From CAYNWT01 sp964450955 (GTDB lineage: Bacteria > Planctomycetota > Planctomycetia > Planctomycetales > Planctomycetaceae): a stretch of DNA of 64,000 nucleotides. Positions within the stretch are counted from its first letter, which is position 1, and each line of letters starts with the position of its first letter. The stretch spans positions 62,001-126,000 of the forward strand of contig CAYVFI010000017.1 in NCBI GenBank assembly GCA_964450955.1, read 5' to 3'. This document shows, one piece after another, positions 16,773 to 26,502 of this stretch. The notes under the pieces were generated by a model that was not told the DNA's origin, did not search any database, and saw nothing but the letters and a program-made list of their open reading frames with translations. A program made the position numbers and the translations under genes.

Positions 16773-19700
16773 TTGTTGGCTTTCGGTTTGGTGGCTGGTT
16801 TTGAGTCCGCGTCTGTCGCTTTGGCGATCTCTCTGAAGTATCCCCGAATCAACCTGGCGTAGTCGCCGTTTGGGTTTTTTCCTGCCCCTTGCAGGATTTC
16901 GGTTTGCAGGTGGCCCGGCAGTTTGCCCCAGTCGCGACCTTCGCGTTGCAAGCCAAGCAGTTCTTCCAGCCGTCCATCACGGTTTGGCGGATTGCCGCCC
17001 GCGTCGGTGTTTTCACCGGTGCGACTAACGCCCTGTTCGCCGGTCTTGCCTTCGCCCTGCTGTGGCAATGCGTCCTTCGCGGCCTGCGATAACTGTTTGG
17101 CCGCATCGCGCAACTGCCTGGCTCCCATGCTTTTCCCCTGGCCCTCGCCTTTGCCCTGTCCGTTTGACTGAGGCTTTCCGCGCTGTGCATTTGGGTCGGG
17201 GGTTTGACCGGGTTGCTGGCCCTGGCCTTGTTCTCCCCTGCCCTTTTGGCCTTTGCCCTGACCGTCGCCTTCTCCTTCGCCCTTCTTCTCACCAGGCTTT
17301 TGGCCTTCGCCCGGTTTCTGCCCTTCCTGATCGCCGGTTTCCTGAGTACCGGGTTTTTGGGCAAGTTCTTCGCCGGCCTCTTTGACACTCTTCACCGCCT
17401 TCGCGAACTGTTCGCCAACATCTTCGGGAACCGGACTGTCCTTCGTGTTGCCCTTGGATGCCTGTTGAGCCTTGTTGGCTGCGTCCTGCATCTTCTTCGC
17501 CGCTTCACGAGCCGACTGAGCGGCCTGTTTCGAGTTGCTTTGTTTTGACTGCTGCCCAGCCTGCTGCGCCTTCTGTTGCGCTTGCTGCGCGGATTGTTGA
17601 GCCTGCTGGGCTTTGTCGCCCTGAGCCGGCATATCGACCGGATTGGAATTCAAGTCCTCAGACGCTTCAGCCAGTTCTTTAGCCAGTTGTTCCATTTGCT
17701 TCGCGACTTCCTGCTGTCCTTCCTGGCGAGCTTGTCGCGCGGTGGCCGGGTCTTTTCCGGCGGCTTTCATTTCCTGAGCCAGCTTTTCCTGATCGGCCGC
17801 AAGTTCGTTCGCCGTCTCAGACAATTTTTGCGAACGCGCGTCGCCTTGTTTGCCAAGTTGCTGCGCGCTGGACTGTTCGTTGTCCGATGCCTGCTGAGCA
17901 GACTGAGCCGCCTGTTTGTGCTGGCCAGCCTGAGCTTGTTCGGCCGCTTGTTTTGCCTGTTCAGCGGCTTGACGTGCTTGCCGAGCGGCAGGGTCTTTCT
18001 CACCGCGATCGGCTTCTGCGATGCGGGCCAACTTGTCTGCTTCGTCAGCCAGTTTCTGCTGTCGCTTTACCAGGTTCTGCGATTCGCTTTCCTGCTGTTG
18101 TTCGACCGCGTCCCGCATTTGTTTGGCCAACTGTTCCTGCTGCCTGGAAAGTTGCTTCGCGGATTCTGCCAATTCCTTAGAACGTTGGTCACCCTGTTTA
18201 CTAAGTTCGTTGCTGCTGGACTTTTCGTTGTTTGAGGCTTGTTGTGCAGACTCGGCCGCCTGTTGCTGAGAACCAGACTGCGCTTGATTGGCCGCTTGTT
18301 GTGCCTGCTTTGCGGCTTGCTGAGCCTGTTTTGTGGCTGGATCGTTTTGGCCGCGTTGGGCTTCTGTTTCTGCTGCAAGCTTTTCAGCCGCGTTGGCTAG
18401 TTCCTGTTGTTTGCGGGCAAGTTCTGAGGCTAGCACCTTCTGGGCCGCGGTTCCTGGAGCTGCTTGTCGATCTTGCTGCTCCCGTTCTTCGCGAATCTTC
18501 CGCAGCGCGTCGGCGACTTCCGAGGCTTTCTTGCTGACCTGTTTCGACCGGTCGGAGAGTTGTTCACGTTCTTTATCCGTCAGCGCCGCCTGAGCTGCCG
18601 GGGTGTCACCGCCGAGATCCTGTGATTTCTGTTGCAGTTGTTCGGCCGCTTCCCGCATGGCTTGTTCGGGTTGTTTAACATCGCCTTGCTGCAGTTTCCT
18701 GATCGCTTCCTTAAGCGGGTTGGGGTACACGGTATCCTGCACGCCCTTTTGTTTCATTTCGTTTTCAAGGCGTTGGGTTTCTCGTAAAACATCGCGTGCC
18801 TTTTGCAGTGTGCTTTGCGATGCTGATCGGTTCTCGTTGGCTTCTTCCTGAAACGAATCGGCAAGCCGATTTTCCTGGTTTGCCAGTTCACGGGCTTGTT
18901 CGGCAACTTTTTGTAGTCGTTGCATTTGAGCCTTGCGAGCGGCATCAACTAGTTCTGGATTGCGTTCAGAAAGATCGTCCAGGTTTTCGGCGAGCTCCTG
19001 TTGCTTCTCAAGCAACTCGTTTTGTTTGTCAACGATATCCTGCTGCTTTTGCTGTCTGGCTTGTTCGTCCTGTTCCGCCCTTGCTGCCTCGCGATCGTTT
19101 TCCAGTTGCTGGACGTCGTCTGCGAGTTGTTCCGTTTGCTTCGCGAGTTGATCCAACTGCGCGATGTCCTGTTCCAGTTCAGCCAGTTCGTTGAAACGTT
19201 CTTCAAGGTTGCGGAGTTTCCATTCGGCGTTGTTCAGCGCCTGCTCTGCTTCTTTCAGGTTCTTTAGCTTTGTTTTCGGACGGGTCTCACGGGCACTCTT
19301 GCCAAGTTCTTCGCTGGCTTTGGGGATGTCCTCGCGTGCAACTTCCTGGGCGCGTTTGACCAGTTCGTCAAACAGCGGATGCTTTTGAAGTTCCTGGCTG
19401 ACTGCCTCCAGTTCTTCCGAAAGTTTGAACTCATTGGACGCGATGGCTGCAAGCTGTTTGTCGTCCTGGAACGGTTTTTCCTCGCGGCTGGTCTGGTTCA
19501 GCTTGTCTTTGAGTTTTCGAGTTTCCTTGCGGTCAGCAGCAACCTGCTCGCGGATCTCTTTAATCTTGTCGCGTAGTTTCTCTTGCTGAGCGGTCAGTTG
19601 CTGCTGGTCCAGCGAATCGGCGGTGGCTGAGATAATGAGCCGTCGGTCGGGTGTCCAGGCAATGTTGGGTTCCGGAACCGGTCGTTCGTCAGCCGCGCGG

Positions 19701-21184
19701 ACGCGGTACGAGAACGCGGTTCCTTCCGGGATATCAAGATTCGCCAGATCCATTTCGAAAATGTGATCGACTCGACGCGCCCCCTTGTCGAGTTCCGGGA
19801 AGGGGATGGAACCGGCTTCCGTTTCTTCAATAAAATAATGCAGCGACAACTCGCCCATCCCAATGTCGTCACTGGAGGTTACAGCCACGGCAACAACCGC
19901 GTCGGGTCTGGCGCTTTGGGTCTGATCGCCGTTGGCGAAGCGGACGGTTGGTTCTCTGTCGGGCGTGACGAACAGATCTCGCTTCTGTTCGTCTTCGTTG
20001 GTCAGGCCATCCGGGTCGCGTAGTTGGATTCGGAATCGACCGGTGTCGGACGCAGTCATTTCAAACGATGCCGCCAGTCCGTCCGGGCTTAGTTCCATAG
20101 GCAGCGTTTGCGGTGGCGCGTCGTCGGGGGCGTCATCAAGGAACCATTGAAAGTTGGCTTCGCTGACCGGCTTATTAAACGTGAGTGAGAACTGCAGCTT
20201 GCTGCGTTCGAACGCGCGAATCTCACCGATAATGCCGTCATGATGTTCTGCCGGCAGGCCGCTGTAGGCAGGCGGTTCAACATCCAACAGCAACGTGTCA
20301 ACCGCCGGCGCGACGACGGCCTGGATGTGGTAGTCCCTCGATCGTGTAGAGCCGGCGGTAATATAGTAGTCGAAGTCAGCCACAACATGCCGGATGTCGG
20401 CCACGTAGGCGTGGTCACCGGCGTCCCACCGCATGCGTTTGGAACCAGAGTCACCGTCAGTGAACGACCAATTCACGAGGACGGACTCGGGACGTTCTTC
20501 TTCGCTCTCACGCCATCGGGGAACCGCAACGATGTGAGCGTCTGAACCGTGAGCAATTACGCGGTCGCCGTTGAGCACGTCAAAATACAAATTTGTCGGA
20601 CGATCAAGGTTCTTCCACGGTTGAAAAAATCGAGCGGCCATCAACTTTGACGACGACGGCCAGATGCCAAACGGAAGTGCCAGCATGGCAGTTCCCAGAA
20701 GGCCAAGACCCAAAGCGCGGAGGGTTGATTTAAGAGGTACAGCCCGAGAAGCCAGCGCGCCGGCAGCGGCCTCGTTGCTGCGTGCAATCAGTTGCGTTCG
20801 CATCCACCGCGAACCGCGATGTTGTTCGGGGACAGATTCGTCACTCAGTTCAACAGTACTGCTGACGGACTCTTTGAGTTCGGGGTTGCCGGATTCCAGC
20901 AGCGATGCGAGTTCATTCGCATCGAACCGTTGAAACAGAGGCACCAGGATGAAACGCACAATGCACATCACGGCGGTCGCGCCGAACAAGCCCAGCAGTC
21001 CGAACCGAACGAATCGCGGCAGATCGACAAGCCAATCGGCAAAGACACAGGATGCGATGGCCGCGGCGCAGATGGCAACAGCGATGCCCAGGCCGCGGAC
21101 GCCCGCCTGGGTTCGAATCCGCGTGTCCAGCGACCGTAGACTTCGATGGATACTCTTGGGTAACGAGAACTGATCCGTCGCCAT
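16769..21184 (-). CDS. Giant coiled-coil membrane protein (DUF4175-like N-terminus)
   Basis: 1471 residues. Three hydrophobic helices lie near residues 32-52, 57-80 and 155-175, flanked by a soluble ELASLLESGNPELKESVSS-type segment as in DUF4175-like proteins. A beta-rich extracytoplasmic region (about 190-540) follows, then more than 700 residues of Gln/Glu/Ala/Lys-rich coiled coil. Within it two copies of a roughly 115-residue unit (about 920-1035 and 1038-1150) share QQAAESAQQASNNE / KQAAQSAQQASDNE-type segments. The C-terminus has a Gly/Lys/Glu-rich low-complexity stretch and a final domain (LEELLGLQREGRDWGKLPGH). Related planctomycete proteins are uncharacterised as far as I recall. It precedes and overlaps the alpha/alpha-repeat protein gene. 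Confidence 0.85.
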   Translation of the reverse strand: MATDQFSLPKSIHRSLRSLDTRIRTQAGVRGLGIAVAICAAAIASCVFADWLVDLPRFVRFGLLGLFGATAVMCIVRFILVPLFQRFDANELASLLESGNPELKESVSSTVELSDESVPEQHRGSRWMRTQLIARSNEAAAGALASRAVPLKSTLRALGLGLLGTAMLALPFGIWPSSSKLMAARFFQPWKNLDRPTNLYFDVLNGDRVIAHGSDAHIVAVPRWRESEEERPESVLVNWSFTDGDSGSKRMRWDAGDHAYVADIRHVVADFDYYITAGSTRSRDYHIQAVVAPAVDTLLLDVEPPAYSGLPAEHHDGIIGEIRAFERSKLQFSLTFNKPVSEANFQWFLDDAPDDAPPQTLPMELSPDGLAASFEMTASDTGRFRIQLRDPDGLTNEDEQKRDLFVTPDREPTVRFANGDQTQSARPDAVVAVAVTSSDDIGMGELSLHYFIEETEAGSIPFPELDKGARRVDHIFEMDLANLDIPEGTAFSYRVRAADERPVPEPNIAWTPDRRLIISATADSLDQQQLTAQQEKLRDKIKEIREQVAADRKETRKLKDKLNQTSREEKPFQDDKQLAAIASNEFKLSEELEAVSQELQKHPLFDELVKRAQEVAREDIPKASEELGKSARETRPKTKLKNLKEAEQALNNAEWKLRNLEERFNELAELEQDIAQLDQLAKQTEQLADDVQQLENDREAARAEQDEQARQQKQQDIVDKQNELLEKQQELAENLDDLSERNPELVDAARKAQMQRLQKVAEQARELANQENRLADSFQEEANENRSASQSTLQKARDVLRETQRLENEMKQKGVQDTVYPNPLKEAIRKLQQGDVKQPEQAMREAAEQLQQKSQDLGGDTPAAQAALTDKEREQLSDRSKQVSKKASEVADALRKIREEREQQDRQAAPGTAAQKVLASELARKQQELANAAEKLAAETEAQRGQNDPATKQAQQAAKQAQQAANQAQSGSQQQAAESAQQASNNEKSSSNELSKQGDQRSKELAESAKQLSRQQEQLAKQMRDAVEQQQESESQNLVKRQQKLADEADKLARIAEADRGEKDPAARQARQAAEQAKQAAEQAQAGQHKQAAQSAQQASDNEQSSAQQLGKQGDARSQKLSETANELAADQEKLAQEMKAAGKDPATARQARQEGQQEVAKQMEQLAKELAEASEDLNSNPVDMPAQGDKAQQAQQSAQQAQQKAQQAGQQSKQSNSKQAAQSAREAAKKMQDAANKAQQASKGNTKDSPVPEDVGEQFAKAVKSVKEAGEELAQKPGTQETGDQEGQKPGEGQKPGEKKGEGEGDGQGKGQKGRGEQGQGQQPGQTPDPNAQRGKPQSNGQGKGEGQGKSMGARQLRDAAKQLSQAAKDALPQQGEGKTGEQGVSRTGENTDAGGNPPNRDGRLEELLGLQREGRDWGKLPGHLQTEILQGAGKNPNGDYARLIRGYFREIAKATDADSKPATKPKANK

Positions 21185-21342
21185 ATTCGTCTACTCCGCA
21201 GGATGGTCGGACGCCGGGAAATGCCCTGTTTATATTACCAGCATTTCGGCCGTACGACAGGTGCCGTTCTGATCAAAACATCCATTCCAACGCAGGAAAT
21301 GCCCAAGCGGTCATCATCAAACGCAACAGTCCTCCCGGTCGT

Positions 21343-21948
21343 TTAAGGCAGCCGTTGCAGTTTCGGAATTAATTTCGAAAAGGCGCGGGCCCGGTGGCTG
21401 AGTTTCCGTTTAACAACGTTGCCAAGTTCACCAAACGTCCTGTGGTACTCGCGAAGCAGGAAATAGGGGTCGTAGCCGAACCCACCTTCGCCGCGAGGTT
21501 CCAGTGCAATCCGACCGCGGCAGGTTCCTTCGACGGCCAGCACGATGTTCCCGTCCGGGTCCGAAATGGCGACGCTGCAAACGTAACCGGCACCGCGTTT
21601 TTCGAGAGGAACCTCTGCCAGTGCGCTGATCAGTTTTTCGTTGTTCGACTGATCGGTCGCGTGCTGGCCGCTGTAGCGAGCCGAATAAATTCCCGGCGCG
21701 CCTTTAAGTGCGTCGACACACAAGCCGCTGTCTTCACCCATACCGAACTCACCATAATGCCTGGCGGTTTCGATGGCTTTGATGGCCGCGTTTCCCGCGA
21801 AGGTGTCTGCATCTTCGACGATGGTCGGTTGAGTGTCGAAATCGGCAAGCGTTTTAATCTGCCAGCCATGCGGAGCCAGCAGATCGGCGACTTCGCCCGC
21901 TTTCTTCGCGTTGCCGGTACCGAGAATGATTGTGCGTACTTCAGACAT
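21343..21948 (-). CDS. rdgB: dITP/XTP pyrophosphatase (HAM1 family)
   Basis: 201 residues, the normal length. It hydrolyses non-canonical purine triphosphates (dITP, XTP) to monophosphates in the cytoplasm, keeping them out of DNA and RNA. Family hallmarks are the N-terminal ILGTGNAKKAGEV (substrate lysines), the metal-binding GEDSGLCVDALKGAPGIYSA segment, and the C-terminal GFGYDPYF and LSHRARAF motifs. It lies upstream of the giant coiled-coil gene on the same strand with a 158-bp gap, and downstream of the SPOR-like gene; co-transcription with either is not evident. Confidence 0.96.
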   Translation of the reverse strand: MSEVRTIILGTGNAKKAGEVADLLAPHGWQIKTLADFDTQPTIVEDADTFAGNAAIKAIETARHYGEFGMGEDSGLCVDALKGAPGIYSARYSGQHATDQSNNEKLISALAEVPLEKRGAGYVCSVAISDPDGNIVLAVEGTCRGRIALEPRGEGGFGYDPYFLLREYHRTFGELGNVVKRKLSHRARAFSKLIPKLQRLP

Positions 21949-22012
21949 GATAAAACCTCGCCGCGATGGTACGGCGAGGTTTCAAAGTGTCAACCAGTCA
22001 GCCTCGCGACAG

Positions 22013-23149
22013 CTATCGCAATGTTGGCCGTTCGATGAGTTCCGGCTGTGGGTCAAAAATCCAACTAAACTCCGGCAGTCCGTTTCTCGGGTGACGCGGC
22101 ACAGAGAAAATTTCAGCGGTCAGCATGTCTGCACCAGTTTGCGGGTGCGGCCGTGTCTTGCCACCAAATCTTTTTGCCAGCATTGGAATCCGTGGATCCT
22201 TTGGGCTGTCAAACGAACCCAGAGTCACGATTGACTGGTGCCGGTCGTGATACACGTAGGCTTCAAAGTCCTGATCGTAGCCAAGTGACTTAGCGTTCCG
22301 AAGAGCTTCAGTCATGCGCCATGCGTCCATGGCGGCGTTGTCCAGGGTTGTACCAAACTTGCTGTCCAGCTGACCGGCCGACTTTTCCAGGTGAGCCTTG
22401 TTGACGTGCATGTTGCTTTTGCCGCGGAACGTTCTGATGACCAGCGAGTATTTCTTTGGGCACGCGACCAACGAGTGTTCCATGTCCTTGTTAAGATTCA
22501 CAAGCAACGGATCGCGCGTGGCGCTTTTCAGCTGTGCGGGGTTGAGAAGCGGGTTCGGCATGAGGAACGCGCGGCTCATGGGGCCTGGTCGGCCGGGAGT
22601 CGCACGGTAGACGGCGCCGGACTGCGGGTCGGAAAGCAATGTTTCCAGTCGCTTGTCGAGACCCGCCCGTGCCTGGCGAAATCTGACCTTCGCCAGTTTT
22701 TCTTCCGGTTCGGTCCCTTTGACAAAGGCCAACGTTGTCTGTGCAGTTTTGTCTTGAGCCGATGAGTAGTTACCAGCCACAACGACCACGCGGTCTTGTT
22801 GAGCGACGTAAGAACGTTCGACCTGTTCGCCGGTTCGACGATTGGCGATTTTTACCTGGTCAATGACCTGCTGCTGCGAAAACGTGTAAGCCGGAATCCC
22901 AACCTGACGCAAAGCCAGAACCATTTGGTCGGCTGCTTCCTGGGCGGTCAGGCCGGTTTTGGTTCGGCGTTCTTTCGGAACGTCTCGCATGCTGGCGACC
23001 ATGATCATCCACGGACCGTGTCGTTTGGAGAGCCGATATTTCTTGCTGGGGTCTGCGTCGATTTTTCGACCTGGTCCCGCTGCGAATGCGGGCTTCGGAG
23101 CAGTCGCCATCAGAGCGATGGCAATTAGAGTCAAGACTGTCTTGCGCAT
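22013..23149 (-). CDS. Exported protein with two SPOR-like repeats
   Basis: 378 residues from the ATG at 23149, which begins a clean signal peptide (MRKTVLTLIAIALMATAPKP, cleavage after AFA); an upstream TTG at 23182 is rejected. The mature protein seems to contain two similar modules. The first has GPWMIMVASMRDV, AADQMVLALRQVGIPAYTF and a VVVVAGNYSS strand. The second has YSLVIRTFRGKSN, AWRMTEALRNAKSLGYDQDF and SIVTLGSFDSPKDP. This strand-helix-helix-strand-GxF/Y pattern is like SPOR domains, which bind denuded peptidoglycan glycans, but the match is by eye. A cell-envelope location is likely; no function is known. Confidence 0.7.
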   Translation of the reverse strand: MRKTVLTLIAIALMATAPKPAFAAGPGRKIDADPSKKYRLSKRHGPWMIMVASMRDVPKERRTKTGLTAQEAADQMVLALRQVGIPAYTFSQQQVIDQVKIANRRTGEQVERSYVAQQDRVVVVAGNYSSAQDKTAQTTLAFVKGTEPEEKLAKVRFRQARAGLDKRLETLLSDPQSGAVYRATPGRPGPMSRAFLMPNPLLNPAQLKSATRDPLLVNLNKDMEHSLVACPKKYSLVIRTFRGKSNMHVNKAHLEKSAGQLDSKFGTTLDNAAMDAWRMTEALRNAKSLGYDQDFEAYVYHDRHQSIVTLGSFDSPKDPRIPMLAKRFGGKTRPHPQTGADMLTAEIFSVPRHPRNGLPEFSWIFDPQPELIERPTLR

Positions 23150-23352
23150 GGGAGGAACCTCGAAGTGAAACGGACGTTTCAATGCAGGCTGGTGTGGAGA
23201 GGTGAGTAACGCATGCGGCGAACGCCGCGAGAGGTGAGGAACGGGAAAGTACCACTCGGTCAGAGAATGCGTCCAGACGAACCACGCACGGAAGATCGGC
23301 AGGATGTGCCGGAAGCGGCTGCTGGCCGTGTTTTACCGCAGTTTTTGAATCG

Positions 23353-24129
23353 CTACCTGGCGGGGAACCACGGAAAGAATGCGTTTGTCTTTGCGATGTA
23401 GTCAGCGTAACCGGGTTTCTTCTTCAGGGTTTTCTCCAGCATCGCCACGCCTGAGACCTTGATAAGAAAGAACGACATCACCGCCGGTCCTATCGCAGAC
23501 CACCAGGCAGCGCCGGTTCCGAACGAGATAAGAAATACGCCCCACCAAATCATGAAGTCACCGAAGTAATTCGGGTGCCGGGTGTATCGCCAGAATCCGG
23601 AATCCAAAACCTTGCCGCGGTTCGATTCATCGGCTTTGAAGCGAGCCAGCTGCCAATCGCCTCCCGCTTCAAAAGCAAACCCGATCAGCCAGACAGCGCA
23701 TCCGATGCATGCCAGCAGACCCAATGTTGTTGGTGCTTCAACTGTCATGCCGGTTTGCAGGGGCAACGACACGATTAACATAATCAGTCCCTGCAAACCA
23801 AAAACGGTTAACAGGCTGACAATTGGAAACCGACTGCCATGCTTTTCTCTCATTTTGACGTAGCGGTAGTCTTCGCCTTTGCCAAGATTTCGCCTGGCAA
23901 GATAACCGGACAGTCGCGTTCCCCATATTGTCGTTAGCAGCACAATCAGCCAGCAACGGGGGGTTCGGTCTGAAGTCAGGAAGGTGACCCATGCGATGAG
24001 CACGAATCCCAGACCCCAGCCAATGTCAACGATGCTGGCATCTTTAATGAGAACGCTGATCACCCATACGACCAGCATCATGCCGGCCACTGCGGCCGCG
24101 TTTTTGATAAACACTTCACTTATTGTCAT
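23353..24129 (-). CDS. DUF1295-family membrane protein (steroid 5-alpha-reductase-like)
   Basis: 258 residues with about seven hydrophobic helices. The C-terminal half holds the isoprenylcysteine methyltransferase/5-alpha-reductase-like signature of DUF1295 proteins: FWRYTRHPNYFGDFMIWWG followed by EKTLKKKPGYADYIAKTNAF. The central GSRFPIVSLLTVFGLQG segment is also family-like. The biochemical role of DUF1295 proteins is mostly unknown; the fold suggests lipid-like substrate reduction or methylation in the membrane. The ATG at 24129 is a simple start. It is divergent from the thioredoxin-NHL gene starting at 24267, with 137 bp between them for promoters. Confidence 0.88.
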   Translation of the reverse strand: MTISEVFIKNAAAVAGMMLVVWVISVLIKDASIVDIGWGLGFVLIAWVTFLTSDRTPRCWLIVLLTTIWGTRLSGYLARRNLGKGEDYRYVKMREKHGSRFPIVSLLTVFGLQGLIMLIVSLPLQTGMTVEAPTTLGLLACIGCAVWLIGFAFEAGGDWQLARFKADESNRGKVLDSGFWRYTRHPNYFGDFMIWWGVFLISFGTGAAWWSAIGPAVMSFFLIKVSGVAMLEKTLKKKPGYADYIAKTNAFFPWFPAR

Positions 24130-24266
24130 AGCAGGCAGCTCCCTGATCGCATTCTAGACACTCGGTCAGAATTCCCACACACGTTGCCCGAAGCGCTGCT
24201 GCTAGAAGTGCCGGGGACGAGTCGATAGCATCGGGCTGTCTTTAAATTTGCATCGAGCGCCAGCCA

Positions 24267-26312
24267 ATGTTTGCACGAGTACTTTGTCTTTTCTTGACGG
24301 GAATTGCGGTTATCGGCGGAACAACAACGTTAGCCGCGCCGCTTCAGACGCCCACCGCCCCCACCGCCCAGGCGTCACCGGAAAATATCGACAACCCATT
24401 CCCGGATCGCGTTCGGGCGCCGGACGGTATTCTGGATGGCGGCAAAGAGTGGTTGAATACCACTGGCCCAATCGGTCTGAAAGATCTGCGCGGCAAGATT
24501 GTGGTGATCGACTTTTGGACTTACTGCTGTATCAACTGCATGCACGTGCTGCCGGACCTTAAGTACCTGGAGCAGAAGTACCCGAATGAACTTGTGGTTA
24601 TCGGAGTGCACTCGGCCAAGTTCACGAACGAAAAAGAATCGAACAACATCCGACAGGCCATCATGCGACATGAGATTGAACATCCCGTGGTCAACGACGC
24701 TGAGATGACGATCTGGGGCAAGTTTGGTGTCCGATCGTGGCCGACGCTGGCCATCATCGATCCGGAAGGGTTTTATTGTGGGGCTCAGCCCGGTGAAGGG
24801 AACCGCGAGTTGCTGGACGCAATTGTTGGTCGGTTGGTGAAGTACCACCGGGCCAGGAAGACGTTGGATGAGTCGCCGATTGAGTTCAATCTGGAGCGTG
24901 ACAAAGTCGAACCAACACCGCTTCGGTATCCCGGCAAGGTTTTGGCTGACACCGAAGGCAACCGAATCTTCGTCGCCGACACAGGTAACAACCGAATCAT
25001 TGTTTCTGATATGAACGGCCAGGTGCTGTCGGTCATCGGTAACGGTGCAATTGGATTGAAGGACGGCAGTTTTACCGACGCTGAGTTCGACCATCCGCAG
25101 GGACTGGCGCTTGTTGAAGATCAGCTGTATGTCGCTGATACAGAAAACCACAGCATTCGCGCGGTTGACCTGACGAAGAAAACAGTGACCACGATTGCAG
25201 GTACTGGTAAGCAATCGCGACGAAGGGGCAACGGCGGGCTGGCTAAGGCGACTCCGCTAAACAGCCCTTGGGCGATCCAGCATCTGGACGGGATTTTGTT
25301 TATCGCGATGGCTGGTCCGCATCAACTGTGGCAGTACGTCATCGGTGGGGATGAGATTACCGTATACGCCGGTTCGGGCGCGGAGGATGTGATTAACGGA
25401 CCACTGAAGACTGCCGCCCTGGCTCAGCCTTCAGGCCTGGCAAGTGATGGCAACTGGCTTTACGTGGCCGACAGCGAAGGTTCTGCTATTCGGCGAGTGG
25501 CGACCAGTGCTGACGGTGATGTCTCTACGATCGCAGGTACGTCCGAACTACCGCGCGGGCAATCACTGTTTGCGTTTGGTGACATCGACGGAGTTGGCCG
25601 GGACGCCAGACTTCAGCATCCACTGGGTGTGGCTCTCAAAGATGACACGCTTTACATCGCTGACAGCTACAACCACAAGATAAAGAAATTGGCCGTCAGA
25701 ACGGGCAAAGTTTCAACATGGTTGGGCGACGGCAAATCGGGCGCGACTATCAAACCGGCACGACTGTCTGAACCGGGGGGGCTGGCAGTGACTGCGACCG
25801 AACTGCTGATCGCCGACACCAACAACCACCGCATCTGCCGTGCAAGTCTGGCTGACGGCAGCATGACCGTGATGAAGTTTGACGGGCTTCAGCCTCCGAC
25901 GCCTCCGAAGCGAAGTGTTTTTGGCGACGTGAAGCCGGTCGTTCTGGAGGCTCAGAAGATCAAACCTGGCAGGACAATCACGGTTCAAATACCGCTGGAC
26001 ATTCCCGAGGGTTACAAGATTAACAAGGAGATGCCAGTGATGTGGCAGGCCACAAACGTGGACGACACGGCCGCCGTCATCAAGGTTCCAAAGGAATCGG
26101 CTCCTGCTCGTACATCGGTAGAAGGAACGACGGTTCGCTTAAGTCTGCCACTGAACGAGGCGGTTACTCAGGGCCAGATGCAACTTGTGATCCGCTATGG
26201 CTACTGCCGGGATGGAGTCGGTGGTCTTTGTAAGATGTCTACCAAAGCCTGGCGAATCCCGATGCTTCTTGACGCTGCGGGAGTATCGGACTTAACCGTT
26301 TCAGACGAATAA
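24267..26312 (+). CDS. Secreted thioredoxin-fold plus NHL-repeat protein (NHLRC2-like)
   Basis: 681 residues. A signal peptide (FARVLCLFLTGIAVIGGTTT, ending near ALAAP) is followed by a TlpA/ResA-like thioredoxin domain with the redox pair Cys88-Ile-Asn-Cys91 in WTYCCINCMHVLP. Then comes a beta-propeller of NHL repeats recognisable by recurrent GLAL..LYVADTENHSIR-type blocks (VFVADTGNNRII, LYIADSYNHKIKK, LLIADTNNHRICR). The last 120 residues form a separate beta domain (ITVQIPLDIPEGYKINKEMP). This architecture matches the NHLRC2 group. It probably acts in the periplasm as a disulfide-handling or scaffold protein; substrate unknown. It is monocistronic as seen here. Confidence 0.9.
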   Translation: MFARVLCLFLTGIAVIGGTTTLAAPLQTPTAPTAQASPENIDNPFPDRVRAPDGILDGGKEWLNTTGPIGLKDLRGKIVVIDFWTYCCINCMHVLPDLKYLEQKYPNELVVIGVHSAKFTNEKESNNIRQAIMRHEIEHPVVNDAEMTIWGKFGVRSWPTLAIIDPEGFYCGAQPGEGNRELLDAIVGRLVKYHRARKTLDESPIEFNLERDKVEPTPLRYPGKVLADTEGNRIFVADTGNNRIIVSDMNGQVLSVIGNGAIGLKDGSFTDAEFDHPQGLALVEDQLYVADTENHSIRAVDLTKKTVTTIAGTGKQSRRRGNGGLAKATPLNSPWAIQHLDGILFIAMAGPHQLWQYVIGGDEITVYAGSGAEDVINGPLKTAALAQPSGLASDGNWLYVADSEGSAIRRVATSADGDVSTIAGTSELPRGQSLFAFGDIDGVGRDARLQHPLGVALKDDTLYIADSYNHKIKKLAVRTGKVSTWLGDGKSGATIKPARLSEPGGLAVTATELLIADTNNHRICRASLADGSMTVMKFDGLQPPTPPKRSVFGDVKPVVLEAQKIKPGRTITVQIPLDIPEGYKINKEMPVMWQATNVDDTAAVIKVPKESAPARTSVEGTTVRLSLPLNEAVTQGQMQLVIRYGYCRDGVGGLCKMSTKAWRIPMLLDAAGVSDLTVSDE

Positions 26313-26502
26313 AATGGACCCAACGGGTCGATTGACCTGTTTGTGCCAATTGTGCGGGAAAGGTGATGCTTTTAGCTTGGACAAGGTAGAAGTTACGCAC
26401 TAGATTCATCTAACGAGGGCCACGTATTGAACTACATTTTTGAGGCGTTTTGGCTCACTCTGAGCCACCAGATGTAGTTAGTCTCTCGCTTCGGCACCAA
26501 TC

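Noticed and set aside
17576..18235. A 219-residue plus-strand hydrophobic open frame opposite the giant coiled-coil gene
   Set aside because: Antisense of Gln/Ala/Lys/Glu-rich codons gives Leu/Phe/Cys-rich frames; it has no ribosome site and no family pattern.
21108..21130. tRNA T-loop-like string (GGTTCGAATCC) near 21111
   Set aside because: It lies inside the N-terminal coding part of the giant membrane protein and no acceptor, D or anticodon arm can be drawn around it.
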